NCBI RefSeq assembly: GCF_050624435.1
Contig: NC_134542.1
Location: 10,375,497 to 10,439,496, forward strand
From: Tenrec ecaudatus
Taxonomy: Eukaryota; Chordata; Mammalia; Afrosoricida; Tenrecidae
Length of the DNA: 64,000 nt
Reading direction: 5' to 3'
In this document: in pieces, positions 21,340 through 32,865 of the stretch
How the letters are laid out: each line of letters opens with the position of its first letter
Numbering within the stretch: position 1 is the stretch's first letter
The notes under the pieces: generated by a model
Database searches by the model: none
What the model saw: only the letters and a program-made list of their open reading frames with translations
What the model was told of the DNA's origin: nothing
Program-made: the position numbers and the translations under genes

Positions 21340-22770
21340 TTATCATTGTTTGTTGCTTTGTTTTGCTCTGTCTTGTGTTTGTTTATAGTATTATCTCTGC
21401 AGGTCTATCTAGATAAGATAGGTGAGATAAACAATCTTGAGGAGAAAACAACAGGTCAGACGGTTCTGGGGGGACATGGGAGAAGTGGAGGTGGAGGAAG
21501 GGAAGTGGTGTTAACAAACCTAGGGAAAAGGGAACAACAAGTGATCCAAAATCGGTGGCGAGGAGGGTGTTAGAGGCCTGATAGGGCTTGATCAAGGGCA
21601 ATGTAACAGAGAGGAATTACTGAAACCCAAATAAAGGCTGAGCATGGTAGTGGACAAGAGGAAAGGGAAATAGAGGAAAGAACTAGGAGGCAAAGGACAT
21701 TTATAGACGTCTAAACACATGCATGTATATATGTAAACATATTTATATATGATGCTGGGGAAATAGATCTATCTGTATATATTTATCGGTTTAGTATTAA
21801 GGTAGCAGAAGGACACTGGGCCTCCACTCAAGTATTCCCTCAATGCAAGAACACTTTGTTCTATTAAACTGGCATTCCATGATGCTCACCATCCCAACAG
21901 GGTCGCTAAAGACAAAGTGGGTGCATAAGAAAATGTGGTGAAGAAAGTTGATGGTGCCCAGCTATCAAAAGATATATCATCTGGGGTCTTAAAGGCTTGA
22001 AGATAAACAAGCAGCTATCTAGCTGAGAAGCAACAAAGCCCACATGGAAGAAGTACACCAGCCTGTTTGTGATCATAAGGTGTCAATGGGATCAGGTATC
22101 AGGTATCAAAGAACAAAAATTATATCATTGTGAATGAAGGGGAGTGTAGATTGAGCAGGGACCCAAATCCCATCTGTAGGCATCCCTACAGAACATCCCC
22201 TTATAGAAGGTGGAGACCAGCCAGTCAGACTGTAGTGTAGCAATGATGAAACATACAACTTTCCTCTAGTTCTTAAATGCTTCCTCCCCAACACTATCAT
22301 CATCCCAATTCTACCTTACAAATCCAGCTAGACCACAGGATGTATACTGGTACAAATAGGAACTGGAAACACAGGGAATCCAAGACATAAGAACCCCTCA
22401 GGGCCAGTGGTGAGAGTGGCGATACCGGGAGGGTGGAGGGAAGGTGGGGTAGAAAGGGGAAACTGATCATAAGGATCTACATATAACCCCCTTCCTGGAG
22501 TATGGACAACAAAAAAGTGGGTGAAGGGATACATTGGACAGTGTAATATATGACAAAATAATAATTTATAAATTATCAAGGATTCATGAGGGAGGGAGGA
22601 CGGGGAGGGAAGGGAAAATAAGGAGCTGATACCAAGGGCTCAAGTAGAAAGCAAATGTTTTGAGAATAATGATGGCAACAAATGTACAAATGTGCTAATA
22701 CAATGGATGTATGGATGGATTGTAATAAGATTTGTATGATCCCCAATAAAATGATTTTAAGAAATAAATA
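21340..22770 (+). mobile_element. L1-like family A, longest copy (about 1.43 kb of 3' region)
   Basis: Reference copy for the family. From 5' to 3' it runs: a T/G-rich start near TTTGTTGCTTTGTTTTGCTC; a purine-rich GGGACATGGGAGAAGTGGAGG block; an AT-rich segment; CTATCAAAAGATATATCATCTGGGGTCTTAAAGG; GATCATAAGGTGTCAATGGGATCAGG; a G-rich GGGAGGGTGGAGGGAAGG block; TGGACAACAAAAAAGTGGGTGAAGGG; CATGAGGGAGGGAGG; and the end CCCCAATAAAATGATTTTAAG. No coding potential is seen. The tail resembles the mammalian L1 3' UTR (TTTATTG, AACATTTT, CTCCCCATT blocks in antisense), so I read it as a lineage-specific L1 3' UTR; the ORFs lie off the 5' end and are absent. Confidence 0.65.
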
Positions 22771-22916
22771 AACCACATAAAATTATCCGATCCAACCATC
22801 TCATTTTCTTAGTAAATTCTTCTCAGACCGAGACATAGAATGTCCAGACGTTTGAGATCTGAATTTCTGGCTTTGTGTTTTTGTTTCTGTTTGATGGTGA
22901 AGCACATATGCCTCTT

Positions 22917-23338
22917 TTTAAAAGAATCATTTTATTGGGGGTTCTTACAACTCTTATCACAATCCCTCCATCCATCCATGAGTCAATCACATTTGTACAT
23001 CTGTGACCATCATCATTTTCAAAATATGTTCTTTCTATTTGAGCCCTTGATATCAGTTTCTCATTTCCCCTCCCCCATGCTCCCTTCTGAACCCATGATA
23101 ATTTATAAATTATTATTTTTCATATCTTATACTGACCAATGTCTCCCTTTACCCACTTTTCTATTGTCCATTCCCCCCTGGGAGGGAGCTATATGTAGAT
23201 CCTTGTGATCGGTTCCCCATTTCTCCCCCCACCTTCCCCTTCCCCTCCTGGTATGGCTACTCTCAATATTGGTCCTGAGGGGATGATCTGTCCTGGATTC
23301 CCTGTGTTTTCAGCTCTTATTTCTACTCATGTACAGAT
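22917..23338 (-). mobile_element. L1 family A, 5'-truncated, with target-site duplication
   Basis: Antisense copy starting TTTTAAAAGAATCATTTTATTGGGGG and ending in the GCTCTTATTTCTACTCATGTACA block. The flanks CATATGCCTCTT (22905-22916) and CATATGCATCTT (23339-23350) are an 11/12 target-site duplication. It lies 150 bp after, and convergent with, the copy at 21340-22770. Confidence 0.85.
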
Positions 23339-24139
23339 CATATGCATCTTCTTATCAAAACTTAGAGAAAGTCACTAAGTGTTTCATTTAGCATAAAAAG
23401 GGTAAAAATCCTCACAGTTGTAAATCAAGACAAATTCTCTACACATATTCTATTTTAAATAACTATAATATCGCTTACTAATTATTATATATTTATGCGT
23501 TGATCTGTTCATTGTTGTGCCGATGTGAGTCTTATGTCCTCTGCTAGTTTTCAAGTACCACAGACATTGACAAATACCTACACCTTCTAGATGGTATGGA
23601 AAACTGTAATTGGGTAATATTTTCTTTTCATTCATCATCGAATTTTTTAAAAATGCACTTACCTTTTTAACTATTGGCTTTTTAACTATTGGCTCTTAGT
23701 ATCACATGCTATAGAAGCTATGAGGCATTTTACTCTTTTAGAAGTCTTGTAGAGGGGTCAATGCCATGAATTCCAGTTTTCAATATAGAATCTGAAACAC
23801 TATAATTCAAAGTGGTTTTAAGTAACTTATAAAAAGACTTCAAACTCCAGGTGTCCAAGCCTTAGGTATATTCTATTGAACCCTGTAGCTCCAGACTATA
23901 AAGTTATCAGCAGGTGATGTATATTTCAAAAGTTTAATTATTTTCCATCCAACCTGTTTCTTACAATATGGGATATATATAAACATATAAAATCTAGAAT
24001 ATAATTCTCAATAGCTATTATTGAAAGTCCGTGTGGTATAGTATTTTTAAAAAGGATCCAAAACTGAGTGTCCAAATATAACAGCCAGTCTCACCACTTC
24101 CTGGTCATGGTGTCTGCGTGTCTCTACTCAAAAGGCAAC

Positions 24140-24338
24140 GAGGACCCCAAATCAACAAAACCAAGCCGATGCCAAACCTGCTGGACAAGGTAGAAGCGCC
24201 CTGTAGGTTTCTGAGTCTGTAACTCTGTACAGGAGTAGAAAGCCTCGTCTTTCTCCTGTTCAGCAGCTGGTGGCTTCACAATGCTGACTTTGTAACAGCA
24301 GTTCAACATATAACAACTACACTGCCAGAGCTCCTAAA
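24140..24338 (-). repeat. AfroSINE-like SINE, antisense
   Basis: AAGGTAGAAGCGCCCTGTAGGTTTCTGAGTCTGTAACTC, TCTTTCTCCTGTTCAGCAGCTGGTGG, ending ACACTGCCAGAGCTCC. Full central body. Confidence 0.85.
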
Positions 24339-24759
24339 GGGAACAAGGAGAAAATATATCTAAACTGTGTCTAACTCACAAGGCTGTCCAAGTGAAGCTC
24401 CCTTCTTCCTTGTCACTCAAACTTCAGAATAGGTCATTGAAATCTATGAGTAATTCCCCAAACTCTTTTTATCTAATAGCTTCATCTTCTTCCCATCAAA
24501 TCCCTCTGACCAGAAGTGGCATAGTGCTAACTTAACTGGTGAAAGAAATAAACCAAGGGTCCCAAAGATAAGGCATAAGCTGGGTAATCAGCCTCTGATC
24601 GATAGCAAATTGACTAAATTTCTTTCCTGTGGTTCATTGTACATCTCTAAGCATTTTAAAATTTAGACCCAGGAGTAATTGCTTCAGTTTCTCTTTTCTA
24701 TAGGGAAAATGTGATCACTGAAAGTCGCATTGTAAAATCAATAGCTTCAGGAAAGAGAT

Positions 24760-24940
24760 TGGGGGGGCACTTATTTAATTATGCACTGGGCTTCTAACTA
24801 CAAGGTCAGCAGTTCTAATCCACCAGACACTACTTGGGAAAAAGATGATGCTTTCTGATCCAGTAAATATTTACAGCTTCAGCAACCCTATATGGGGTTC
24901 CATGAGACAGAATCACCTGTATGGCAGCAGGTTTGGCTCA
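24760..24940 (+). repeat. AfroSINE-like SINE
   Basis: CTTCTAACTACAAGGTCAGCAGTTCTAATCC (B-box-like), then AACCCTATATGGGGTTCCATGAGACAGAATCACC. Confidence 0.75.
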
Positions 24941-25029
24941 TTAGACAAAGGAAACCCTTTCCATATCTACCCATACCTACACCTAAACCGGGTCTCATAT
25001 CTATGTCATTGAGGAACTGCCTTTTCTCC

Positions 25030-25215
25030 AGCGCTAAGATGAGTAACTGAAAGGCTAGCTGTCTGAACTCACAAGCCTATCCAGCAGGGTCCTTGGTCAA
25101 CAATCAAGTCTCTCTGCTCCTTTGAAGATTATAGCCTTGCAAACCCCAGGGGACAATTACATTTGTCACTTGGAGTTGCCATAAATTGTAAATTGTTGCC
25201 ATAAGTTGTAAATTG
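25030..25215 (+). repeat. AfroSINE-like SINE with small internal duplication
   Basis: TGAAAGGCTAGCTGTCTGAACTCAC, TCTCTGCTCCTTTGAAGATTATAGCC. At the 3' end TGCCATAAATTGTAAATTG is repeated as TGCCATAAGTTGTAAATTG, a local tandem slip. Confidence 0.65.
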
Positions 25216-25299
25216 ATGAAGACATCTACCAACTCACCACTTCATTGCCATGTATACCTTTATCCTGGCTATTAATAGCATCCCCTCCCACAGAGGTTA

Positions 25300-25428
25300 G
25301 ATTGACACCCTGGCTGCAACAAAGCTCAAACAGAGGAAGATTTATGAGGTTGTCACAGGACCAGGCATGTTTTCACTCTGTTGTGCATAAGGTCGCTAGG
25401 GGTCAACTTGATGGCATCTAACAACAAC
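25300..25428 (+). mobile_element. RTE LINE 3' end
   Basis: CTGGCTGCAACAAAGCTCAAAC, CACAGGACCAGGCATGTTTTCACTCTGTTGTGCATAAGG, then GGTCAACTTGATGGCATCTAACAACAACA. Clear terminal tail. Confidence 0.8.
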
Positions 25429-25484
25429 ATGGAGACTTAGAACTGGTTGGCAGTGATTACATTGTGTTTAATCAGGTCATGAGC

Positions 25485-25676
25485 AAATTATTAAGTGTGA
25501 ATTGCTAAGCCACTTAGAATACTGCCCCCGCCAAGTTGACATAAAACCTTAACTATCATGATAACTATTGATGTTATAAGAAATTATTAAGTGTCAATTG
25601 CTAAGCCACTTAGAATACTGGCCCTGCCAAGTTCACATAAAACCTTAACTATCATGATAACTACTGATGTTACACT
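25485..25676. repeat. 96-bp tandem duplication (two copies)
   Basis: Unit 1 (25485-25580) and unit 2 (25581-25676) both begin AAATTATTAAGTGT and end around ACTNNTGATGTTA, with only a handful of differences. The unit includes AATTGCTAAGCCACTTAGAATACTG. No known element recognised in it. Confidence 0.9.
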
Positions 25677-25724
25677 GAATAGTAAGAATTTTTTTCCATT
25701 AAACGTGATACATTATTTGTTTTA

Positions 25725-26440
25725 ATTTTACAGTTTTATTGATACTTCATCCACATGCCATACAATTCAGTAGTTCAGTCATATCAAGAGTTGTACAACC
25801 TTTACCACAATCAATTTGAGAACATTTTCCTCTTCCTTGAACTCATTGTTATGTCATTTTCTCTTTCAATTTTAGCAAAATTATGCAAAATAAAATATTC
25901 TCCAATTCAATAGTTTCTGCATGTATAATTTTGTGCCATCGATTATATTCTTCATGTTTACAATCATTGTGATATCCCTCTCCAAACTGTTCCACCCACA
26001 TTAAAAGGAACTCAATGCCCTAAGCAAACACTCTTTCTCCTTCACTCATGGTAACCATAGGACAAGTGTGGTTTCTTTTTTTATTTAGTAGTTTTCTTAG
26101 CCTCATATTCATATATCATTCCCTTCCATAGTTAAATCTCTTTTAAAAGAGTGAATATACATCATCACAATCCATTTAAATGTTCTCTACCCCTCCCACA
26201 TTCATTGATTGTGACCCAGCCCCTCTCACCCTACCCCTTATCCACCCTCCCATTCCCGATAAATCACCGCATCAGCTGTTGTCTGTATGCATCCACTCTT
26301 GTGTTTCACAAAAATGGAAACCTAAAGAAACCATAGAAAAATGAAACAGAGAGAAGAAAACAATAATAATAAAATAAAGAGTAAAAGAAGATACCACCAA
26401 GAATATTTTCAAAGCCAAAGAAGAAATTTCAAGCAAAAAC
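25725..26440 (-). mobile_element. Old L1 3'-UTR fragment
   Basis: TTTACAGTTTTATTGATACTTCATCCACATGCCATACAATTC, AGAGTTGTACAACCTTTACCACAATCAATTTGAGAACATTTTC: the canonical mammalian L1 3' UTR in antisense. It is followed by C-rich and A-rich blocks up to about 26440. Best preserved of the old L1 pieces. Confidence 0.8.
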
Positions 26441-26689
26441 TCTTTATGTTTCTACCTAATAAATAAATATGTTCTTTCCAGGAAGGCAATAACATGTTGT
26501 GTTCCCAACTGCACCTGGAATTCAATGACACAAGTGAGCTACCAGGCTTCTTTTCCCATTGTGTGATCTTGGCCAGTTAATACATTGTTTTCCTGGATTC
26601 CTTAGGCCTGGTGTGATGGTTACATATAATATTTGTAAAAACATTTGGCACATAATGGATAATCAACAAATATTATTTTATTAGCTGCC

Positions 26690-26905
26690 ATTGAGTCAGC
26701 TCCTACTCATGAGAGGCCATGTGCAACAGAACAAATTTCCACCCAGTCTTGCGCCATCTCCATCATTCGTGTACGCTGGAGTTCCTTGTATGTTGAGTGC
26801 CTGCCAGCTTCAGTGCTCTTTCAGCACTGTGTCTAGCAGCATCTGACTGTGGTCCATACAGTTTTCTGTGGCTAATTTCCAGAAGCAGATCACCACGCAT
26901 TTCTT
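26690..26905 (-). repeat. Possible RTE/SINE-derived fragment
   Basis: TGCCATTGAGTCAGCTCCTACTCATGAGAGGCCATGTGCAACAGAAC resembles the antisense end of RTE/AfroSINE. The remainder (CAGCACTGTGTCTAGCAGC..) does not clearly match. Confidence 0.4.
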
Positions 26906-27001
26906 CTTTGTCCTAGTCTGAAGTCACCTCAGTTCAATAAACTGAGAGACCAGTGGGAGCAATAGATGCTGCTCCAACTTAACATTTATTCACTAACGCA
27001 T

Positions 27002-27496
27002 TGTGTTCATCCAGGTAGACTAGTGAAACAAATTCATAAACACGCCTATGTGTATAAGAAAGTGTTTTATATGCAAGAGAAATTAAACATCCCAGTCCAG
27101 TCAGATCAAGTCCATAAATCCGAGATTAGCCCATATGTCCAATACTAATCTATAAATTCCTCTTCAGATTCACACAACACATGCAATGACACTGAATACA
27201 GGAAGATCACAAGCCAGTGGGTGGGAAGTCTTTTGGATCCAGTGGTGGTGTAAGCATCTCATCACTGGCAGGGGTCTTCACATGGCTCCTCCAACTCAGG
27301 GCACTAGCGTAGCTCCATGTGACTTTTCAGAAAGCATGCCTCACAGAAAGTGAGCCTGGGTCCCACCTCCAGAAAGCTATATATCTCCTTAGTGCCTCCA
27401 AATGAAGTCATCAAGCTATGACCTGATTGACAGGCTAGACTCCACCCATTCACTCTTAATCCTTGCAAATTGCCCACTGATTATGTAACTACCACA
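27002..27496 (-). mobile_element. Solitary MaLR-like LTR
   Basis: TGTGTTCATCCAGGTAGACTAGTGAAACAAATTC start; GTCCAATACTAATCTATAAATTCC; GTGGGAAGTCTTTTGGATCCAGTGG; end GATTATGTAACTACCACA. Close in sequence to the LTR at 36089-36590, so the same subfamily. Confidence 0.75.
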
Positions 27497-28687
27497 CTCA
27501 TTATGTGACATTTGTATGTATTATAATGGTAGAATATCTACTATCTATTTCATTTTGTTTTTACCACAGTGTACATCTGATAGGAATGATCACCAAGGTG
27601 TAAGGCAAGCGTAGCCCCAGCTATGAGGGTTAAGTTTATGTGTCAGTTTGACCTAGGCATGATGCTCAGTGGTTTGACAGCAATGATGTGATTTGACTGT
27701 CATGTTATGGTGTCACTGCCATTTGTGTGATGACGTAGTCACTCTCTACATTATGATCTTAGTCTTTAGAATCTAACGATGTTGATAAGTTAGGCGTGCA
27801 CTTGTTTCCAAGTCACCGTTCCTTGCACTAGGACAACAATGTATTTAAATAGACTTAAGCATGCAATCTGACTATAACATGCCATGCACCTCATTAGACT
27901 AAACATTTAGATTGTCCTCTAGTTTGGAAACATTACACCCAATGTTATATGTCCCCAATAGCTGACCACTTTCATCCAGGATTTATTTTCACATACTGAA
28001 CATTCACCATTTGAATTACAGAAGAAACAAGTCTCTGAAGAGGACTCATGAGAGGAAATAATTTTTGGAGGAAAAAATCAACACCCCAAATTTCCTACTC
28101 TTTCTATTTCACGTTAATTAAATCTGCCTTAATCGTGCACTTATCAAAGGCAGCAGACTGGAAACACATGGATTCCCAGAGGCAGAGTCTGAGCTTAGTA
28201 TGACATGTGATCAGCTCTTTGAAGTTTCAAGAGCTTCCTTTGCTACAGTGAGACCCCTTTAAACAGACTTAAATTTGCCTTGAAGAGGATAGCACAGACC
28301 CATCTGAAGGATGACAGAGTGCCAATCCCTTGAGGTCTCATCTTCCTCTGTAAATACACTGTCTTCTACATTTATATCTTATGGATGACATGCAGCTAAC
28401 TAACGCAATTCAATTAATGTTTTCAGGCATGAGCATAGAAATTGGGAGGCCTTTCAGAATCTGCTCTATATTCCTAAAGATATTTTATGCATCAGACTTA
28501 TATTGCCTGTGGTCAAAAGTTCCAGCAATATATTCTCAAGGAGAAGCACATGCACTGGGTTTTGAAGATTGGTAGTCTCTGGTGAAAAAGAGTTATAATA
28601 GTCTGTGTTTATAGAAGCTGGGTCCCTGAGGGAAAAAAATCACTTTAGTTGGATAAAGAGATAAATATATAAGAAAAGTAAGGAGAA

Positions 28688-28888
28688 ATATTTATAAATT
28701 ATCTAGGGTTCATGAGGGAGGAGGTAACAAGGTAGGAGGGGACAAATGAGGAGCTGATGCCAGGGGCTTAGGTAGAGAGCAATAAGAATGATGAGGGCAA
28801 TGAATGTATAAATGTGCTCTACACAATTGATGTATGTATAGATTGTCATAAGAGTTGTATGAGCCCCTAATAAAATGATTTTTTTAAA
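28688..28888 (+). mobile_element. L1 family A 3' end (host of a nested insertion)
   Basis: TTTATAAATTATCTAGGGTTCATGAGGG through GAGCCCCTAATAAAATGATTTTTTTAAA. Its extreme tail was duplicated when the neighbouring minus-strand copy inserted. Confidence 0.85.
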
Positions 28889-29171
28889 AACATTTTATTA
28901 GGGGCTCATACAACTCTTATCACAATCCATATATATACATACATCAATTGTATAAAGCACATCCGTACATTCTTTGTCCTCATCATTTTCAAAGCATTTG
29001 CTCTCCACTTAAGCCCTTTGCATCAGGTCCTCTTTTTTCCCCCTCCCTCCCCACTCCCCCCTTCCTGATGAGCCCTTGATAATTTATAGATTGTTATTTT
29101 GTCATATCTTGCCTAATCCAGAGTCTCCCTCCCCCCCCCCCTTCTCTGCCGTCCATCTCCCAGGGAGGAGG
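28889..29171 (-). mobile_element. L1 family A 3' end inserted tail-to-tail
   Basis: Antisense copy (CATTTTATTAGGGGCTCATACAACTC... CTCCCAGGGAGGAGG). The 18-bp segment TAAAATGATTTTTTTAAA occurs on both sides (28871-28888 and 29172-29189), an exact target-site duplication. Together with the preceding copy it forms a near-perfect inverted repeat with almost no spacer. Confidence 0.9.
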
Positions 29172-29591
29172 TAAAATGATTTTTTTAAAGAAAGGTAAGG
29201 CGAAAGAGAGAAATCTAATTTAGCTGTATTCACCTTTTTAATAGGATCAACTTTAGACTTTTCCCCAAGAGAATAGGCCAATATTAGCTCCATAGATACA
29301 TGCAGACTTCTGACCCTAGAATTGGTCTATCCACTTCTAGTCTGGTCCAAGATGTCCCGTTCTATCACCATTCTGAAAGAGTAACCAAAGGTTTGAAGAA
29401 ACAGGGATAATTTTAAGGAAAGAAGTTGAAATTTCCTGATCAAAGGTTATGTTTAAGGAAGGCTCTTTCAGGAATTGTAGGAAGCATCCCTCAGAGCAGA
29501 AGGAGATTGGAGTCTGGGGTGCTAGGAAGAAAGCAAAGTTCCACTTGGCAATCCAGAGTGAAGTGCACTTCAAAATAATGATCACTAGGCA

Positions 29592-29780
29592 CTGGTGGCA
29601 AAATGCGTCTCACATTGGGCTGCTAACCATAAGGTCACAGGTTTGAAACCACTAAGTGATCCTTGAGAGAAAAATGAGACTTTCTGTTCCTATAAAGATT
29701 CACAGTCTCAGAAACCCCAAAAGACAGACCTATTTTGTTCTCTGGTGTCTCTATGAGTTAGAGTCTACTTGATGAAAGTG
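29592..29780 (+). repeat. AfroSINE-like SINE
   Basis: CACTGGTGGCAAAATGCGTCTCACATTGGGCTGCTAACCATAAGGTC head is well kept. It ends GAGTTAGAGTCTACTTGATG. Confidence 0.85.
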
Positions 29781-29794
29781 TCTGGCTTCTGAGC

Positions 29795-29965
29795 AGGTCT
29801 GGTGGTATAGTGGTTAAGCTTCGGGCTGTCATCCTTAAGGTCAGCAGTTGAAAACCACCAGCCTCTCCTTAGGAGAGGTGCCTTCTACTCCTCTGAAGAG
29901 TTATAGTGTCCTAAATCCACAGGGCAGTTCTCTGAGAACCAATTGACCCATGGCCGTGAGTTGTT
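29795..29965 (+). repeat. AfroSINE-like SINE
   Basis: GGTCTGGTGGTATAGTGGTTAAGC head with A-box-like TGGT...TTAAGC. Tandem in orientation with the SINE 15 bp upstream. Ends CCCATGGCCGTGAGTTG followed by (TTTG)n. Confidence 0.85.
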
Positions 29966-30004
29966 TTTGTTTGTTTGTTTGAGACTTGTCTATGACTTGC
30001 CATT

Positions 30005-30095
30005 AGCTGCTGCCTGATCAGCACCCAACTTATGATTCCACTGCATAGTGATTGCAAACACTGTGTCCTGTCCTGGACCATCTCTGTGTTAAGTT
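30005..30095 (-). mobile_element. RTE 3' fragment, diverged
   Basis: GACTTGCCATTAGCTGC.. GATTGCAAACACTGTGTCCTGTCCTGGACCATCTC resembles the antisense RTE end. Weak. Confidence 0.35.
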
Positions 30096-30669
30096 GTAGC
30101 TTGGACCTGTGTGATTCGTAAGGTAGTTATTGGTTGATTTTCAGAAATCCAGGCTCTCTGGACAGGCAGGTGGTGACTGTGCATGAGGTGCACTGGCTGG
30201 GAGTCAAAGCGAGCTCCCCATTGAAGCCTACTAAAGAGCCGCCACTCTCCGCGGGCAGTTTGAAGAGAAGGACTCGGGGGAGTTGGGCACAGTCACAAGA
30301 GATGAGGCGTTCCAATGGGGATGTTGGGCAGAGAGGTGAGAGATCAACCAGGGAGGAAAGCCACGCATTCAGATCAGGCCTTGCCAGACACAGAGTGCCC
30401 TCTAGGGCCATTTGCACTGACCTACGGAAATTTCCGCGTGAGCTGCAGCACATGGGTACCTAGGATGCCTCAGGGTTACACTGAGGACAGATGCAGGTGA
30501 TGATGGTTTCTGACCTAATTCCACTGTGGAAGGCTAAATGCCTTCTCCTGCCTGTGAGGCAGCCTGGTCGGTCCTTAGGGATAGAGGGAGCTGGGACAGG
30601 ATGCACGTACCTTCGCAGAGCACTTGCTTTGGAACATGCCTACTTGCTGGTAATCCCATGTGTGAAACT

Positions 30670-30880
30670 AGGTTTCCTGGTGTCACACTGATTAAGCACT
30701 TGACTGCCCACTTGAAAGTGGACAAGTTCAAACCCACTAACCACCCTGCGAGGGAAAATGAGGCGTGCCACTTCTGCAAAGATGAAAAACCAGGGAACAC
30801 CAAGGAGGCGGTTCTACTCTGTTCTGTCAGATTGCTATGAACCCCAATTAATTTGCTGGCAACAGGTTTGGCTTTGTGGG
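30670..30880 (+). repeat. AfroSINE-like SINE
   Basis: TTTCCTGGTGTCACACTGATTAAGCACTTGACTGCC head; GGAGGCGGTTCTACTCTGTTCTGTCAGATTGCTATGA; ends GGCAACAGGTTTGGCTT. Confidence 0.85.
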
Positions 30881-31284
30881 TTGGATTTGTAAGTGTTACT
30901 TAAAACTGTCAGTTATAGCATGACTCACTGTTTAAATGTCTCAGCTTCTTATTCCAGAAGGCAGGCAATCGGAGCACTTCCCAGGACTCATCTCCTCCCT
31001 TGGCCTTCAACACTCTCTATATATTTCAGGCTCCCAATGTGCTCGGCCAATTCAATTCTCATCCACAGCTCACTTCCTCAAATCTTTTTGCTGTGCATGA
31101 AGAATACCCGGAGGCATCTTGCAGTGTCTTTTCCCCTCTGAAAAAATGGAGCTCAGCAAAACCAAAATAGCTTACAACATTTTGTAGAATTATGACTGGG
31201 GCTACCCCACCGGAATTAGCCACATTCCTCTATTTTTCTTATTTATTCATTTTAGTTCTTATTTTAATGACTACTCAAATCTTC

Positions 31285-31876
31285 TGTGGTAGACGGGGTT
31301 CTCTAGAGATGCCAAACCAGTGACAGTTACATGTATGTGTGTGGATTGATATGTCTGTACATAGATTTATATGGGAAGAGATTTATTTTCAAGAAAGTTG
31401 GGGGGAAAAAACCCTATGTTTCAATTCTCACAGATGTGAAGTGGGAAAATCTAATCCAGTTCAAGTTCATGGATCAGATGTAAAGTGAAGGTTTCTCAAG
31501 GCTGGTATAGCTTCAGGGGCTGATGACCCAGAAAACAATAGGACCACAGGCCGGTAGATGCAGAGTCCATTGAATCTAAGTCTGCTGATAGCTCCCAGGA
31601 TTGACAGGCAAAATGGAAGGCAGTTAATGAACCAGTTTCAGGACCCAGATCCAGTAGAAGTGAGTCTTTCCCCCTAAGTCTGCTTAAAAAGGAGTGGGTC
31701 ACACCAGCCAAAAAGTCTTTTTTCTTGTTGCATCAAGCCTGTGACCTAAGCAAGGGAGCTCTACCGTGCTGACACTCAGAGTTGATTGTGCTTTGTTGTA
31801 TCCTATCATGGAGGATTACTGCCCAACTACTGAGAACCTTAACCCAGCCAAGTTGACACAAAACCTAACCATCCCA
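31285..31876 (-). mobile_element. Solitary MaLR-like LTR, divergent and longer (about 590 bp)
   Basis: TGTGGTAGACGGGGTTCTCTAGAGATGCCAAACC, GGGAAGAGATTTATTTTCAAG, and distal GCATCAAGCCTGTGACC. Ends in CCCAGCCAAGTTGACACAAAACC. Different subfamily from the copies at 27002 and 36089. Confidence 0.6.
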
Positions 31877-32494
31877 GCTTCTTGATATTATGTATTAAGT
31901 ATTTCTTTGGAAGGAGTTTAAATTTGGTTTTCTTACTGTAACCTGACATTCACCACTCCCTTCTCTTCACGTCTTAAAGGGAAGATGGGGCACGCTGTTC
32001 CCCATCACTGGGCCTCAGCCCTTCGCACCTTTCTTTGAGTTTGCAAACTAAGAAGCCCTTCCAGCTTCGGTAATTCGATTAGGCATCCGAATCAGCCGAA
32101 AGAGCTTGCCCGTCTGATGAATGTGCTCACTTTGCAGTTCTGCCAGGGTCAACTGGAAAGAAAGGGAAGGGTGTCGATACATTGGCATGGTTCCCTAAAG
32201 CCCCCTCTGGTTCAGGAGGGGTTTGTGCCTGGACTTATGAGGCTCACCTCTGCCTTTATAGAAGGAAAGCCATTATCAGGACTTACATGCACCAGGATAG
32301 GGAGCACCCAAGATGCGGGAGTACTCCCTAGCAAATTAGGTGTTCATCTATTAATATTCAGAGTAATTAAATGATATATTATAAAGGAAGTTACCAGTAT
32401 ATTCCATCAATTCTTTCTGGGAAGAATCTGAGAAAAGTGAATTGACTGTTCTCAAAAGGTCAAAAGCATGATACACAACCATTAAATTATTTGG

Positions 32495-32665
32495 TCCAAA
32501 CCTGGTGACACAGTAGTTAAGCTCTAAGCTTTGAACTAAGAGGTGGTGGTTCAAACTTAGCACTTTCTTCTCAGGAGAAAGATGTCTGATTCTGGAATGT
32601 GTTCATCTTGGAAGCCTCCTGGAGTCCTAGAGCACTGCTATGAATAGGTATTGACACAATAGGAG
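32495..32665 (+). repeat. AfroSINE-like SINE
   Basis: CCTGGTGACACAGTAGTTAAGCTC head; GGTGGTTCAAACTTAGC; AGGAGAAAGATG; 3' end eroded. Confidence 0.75.
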
Positions 32666-32669
32666 TTCT

Positions 32670-32865
32670 GGTAGGGGGGTGGGTAGCTTTTAAGCTACTA
32701 ACCACCGGGTCAGGGGTTTGAACCCATCAATCTTTCCAAGGAGAAAAAGGATGAGGTTCTTTGTTCCTTTAAAGATTTAAAGTCTTGGAAATCCAAAAGG
32801 GCAGTCCTATAGGATTGTTATGAATTGAAATGAACCCAATGGCAATGGGTTATTGTTGTTGTTGT
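32670..32865 (+). repeat. AfroSINE-like SINE
   Basis: GCTACTAACCACCGGGTCAGGGGTTTGAACCCATC, AAAGATTTAAAGTCTTGG, ending TGGCAATGGG and a (TTG)n tail. Third pair of same-strand neighbouring SINEs in the window. Confidence 0.85.

Noticed and set aside
27629-27960. Possible ancient element (GGGTTAAGTTTATGTGTCAGTTTGACC)
   Set aside because: The motif resembles an old mammalian repeat family, but I could not identify it or its boundaries.
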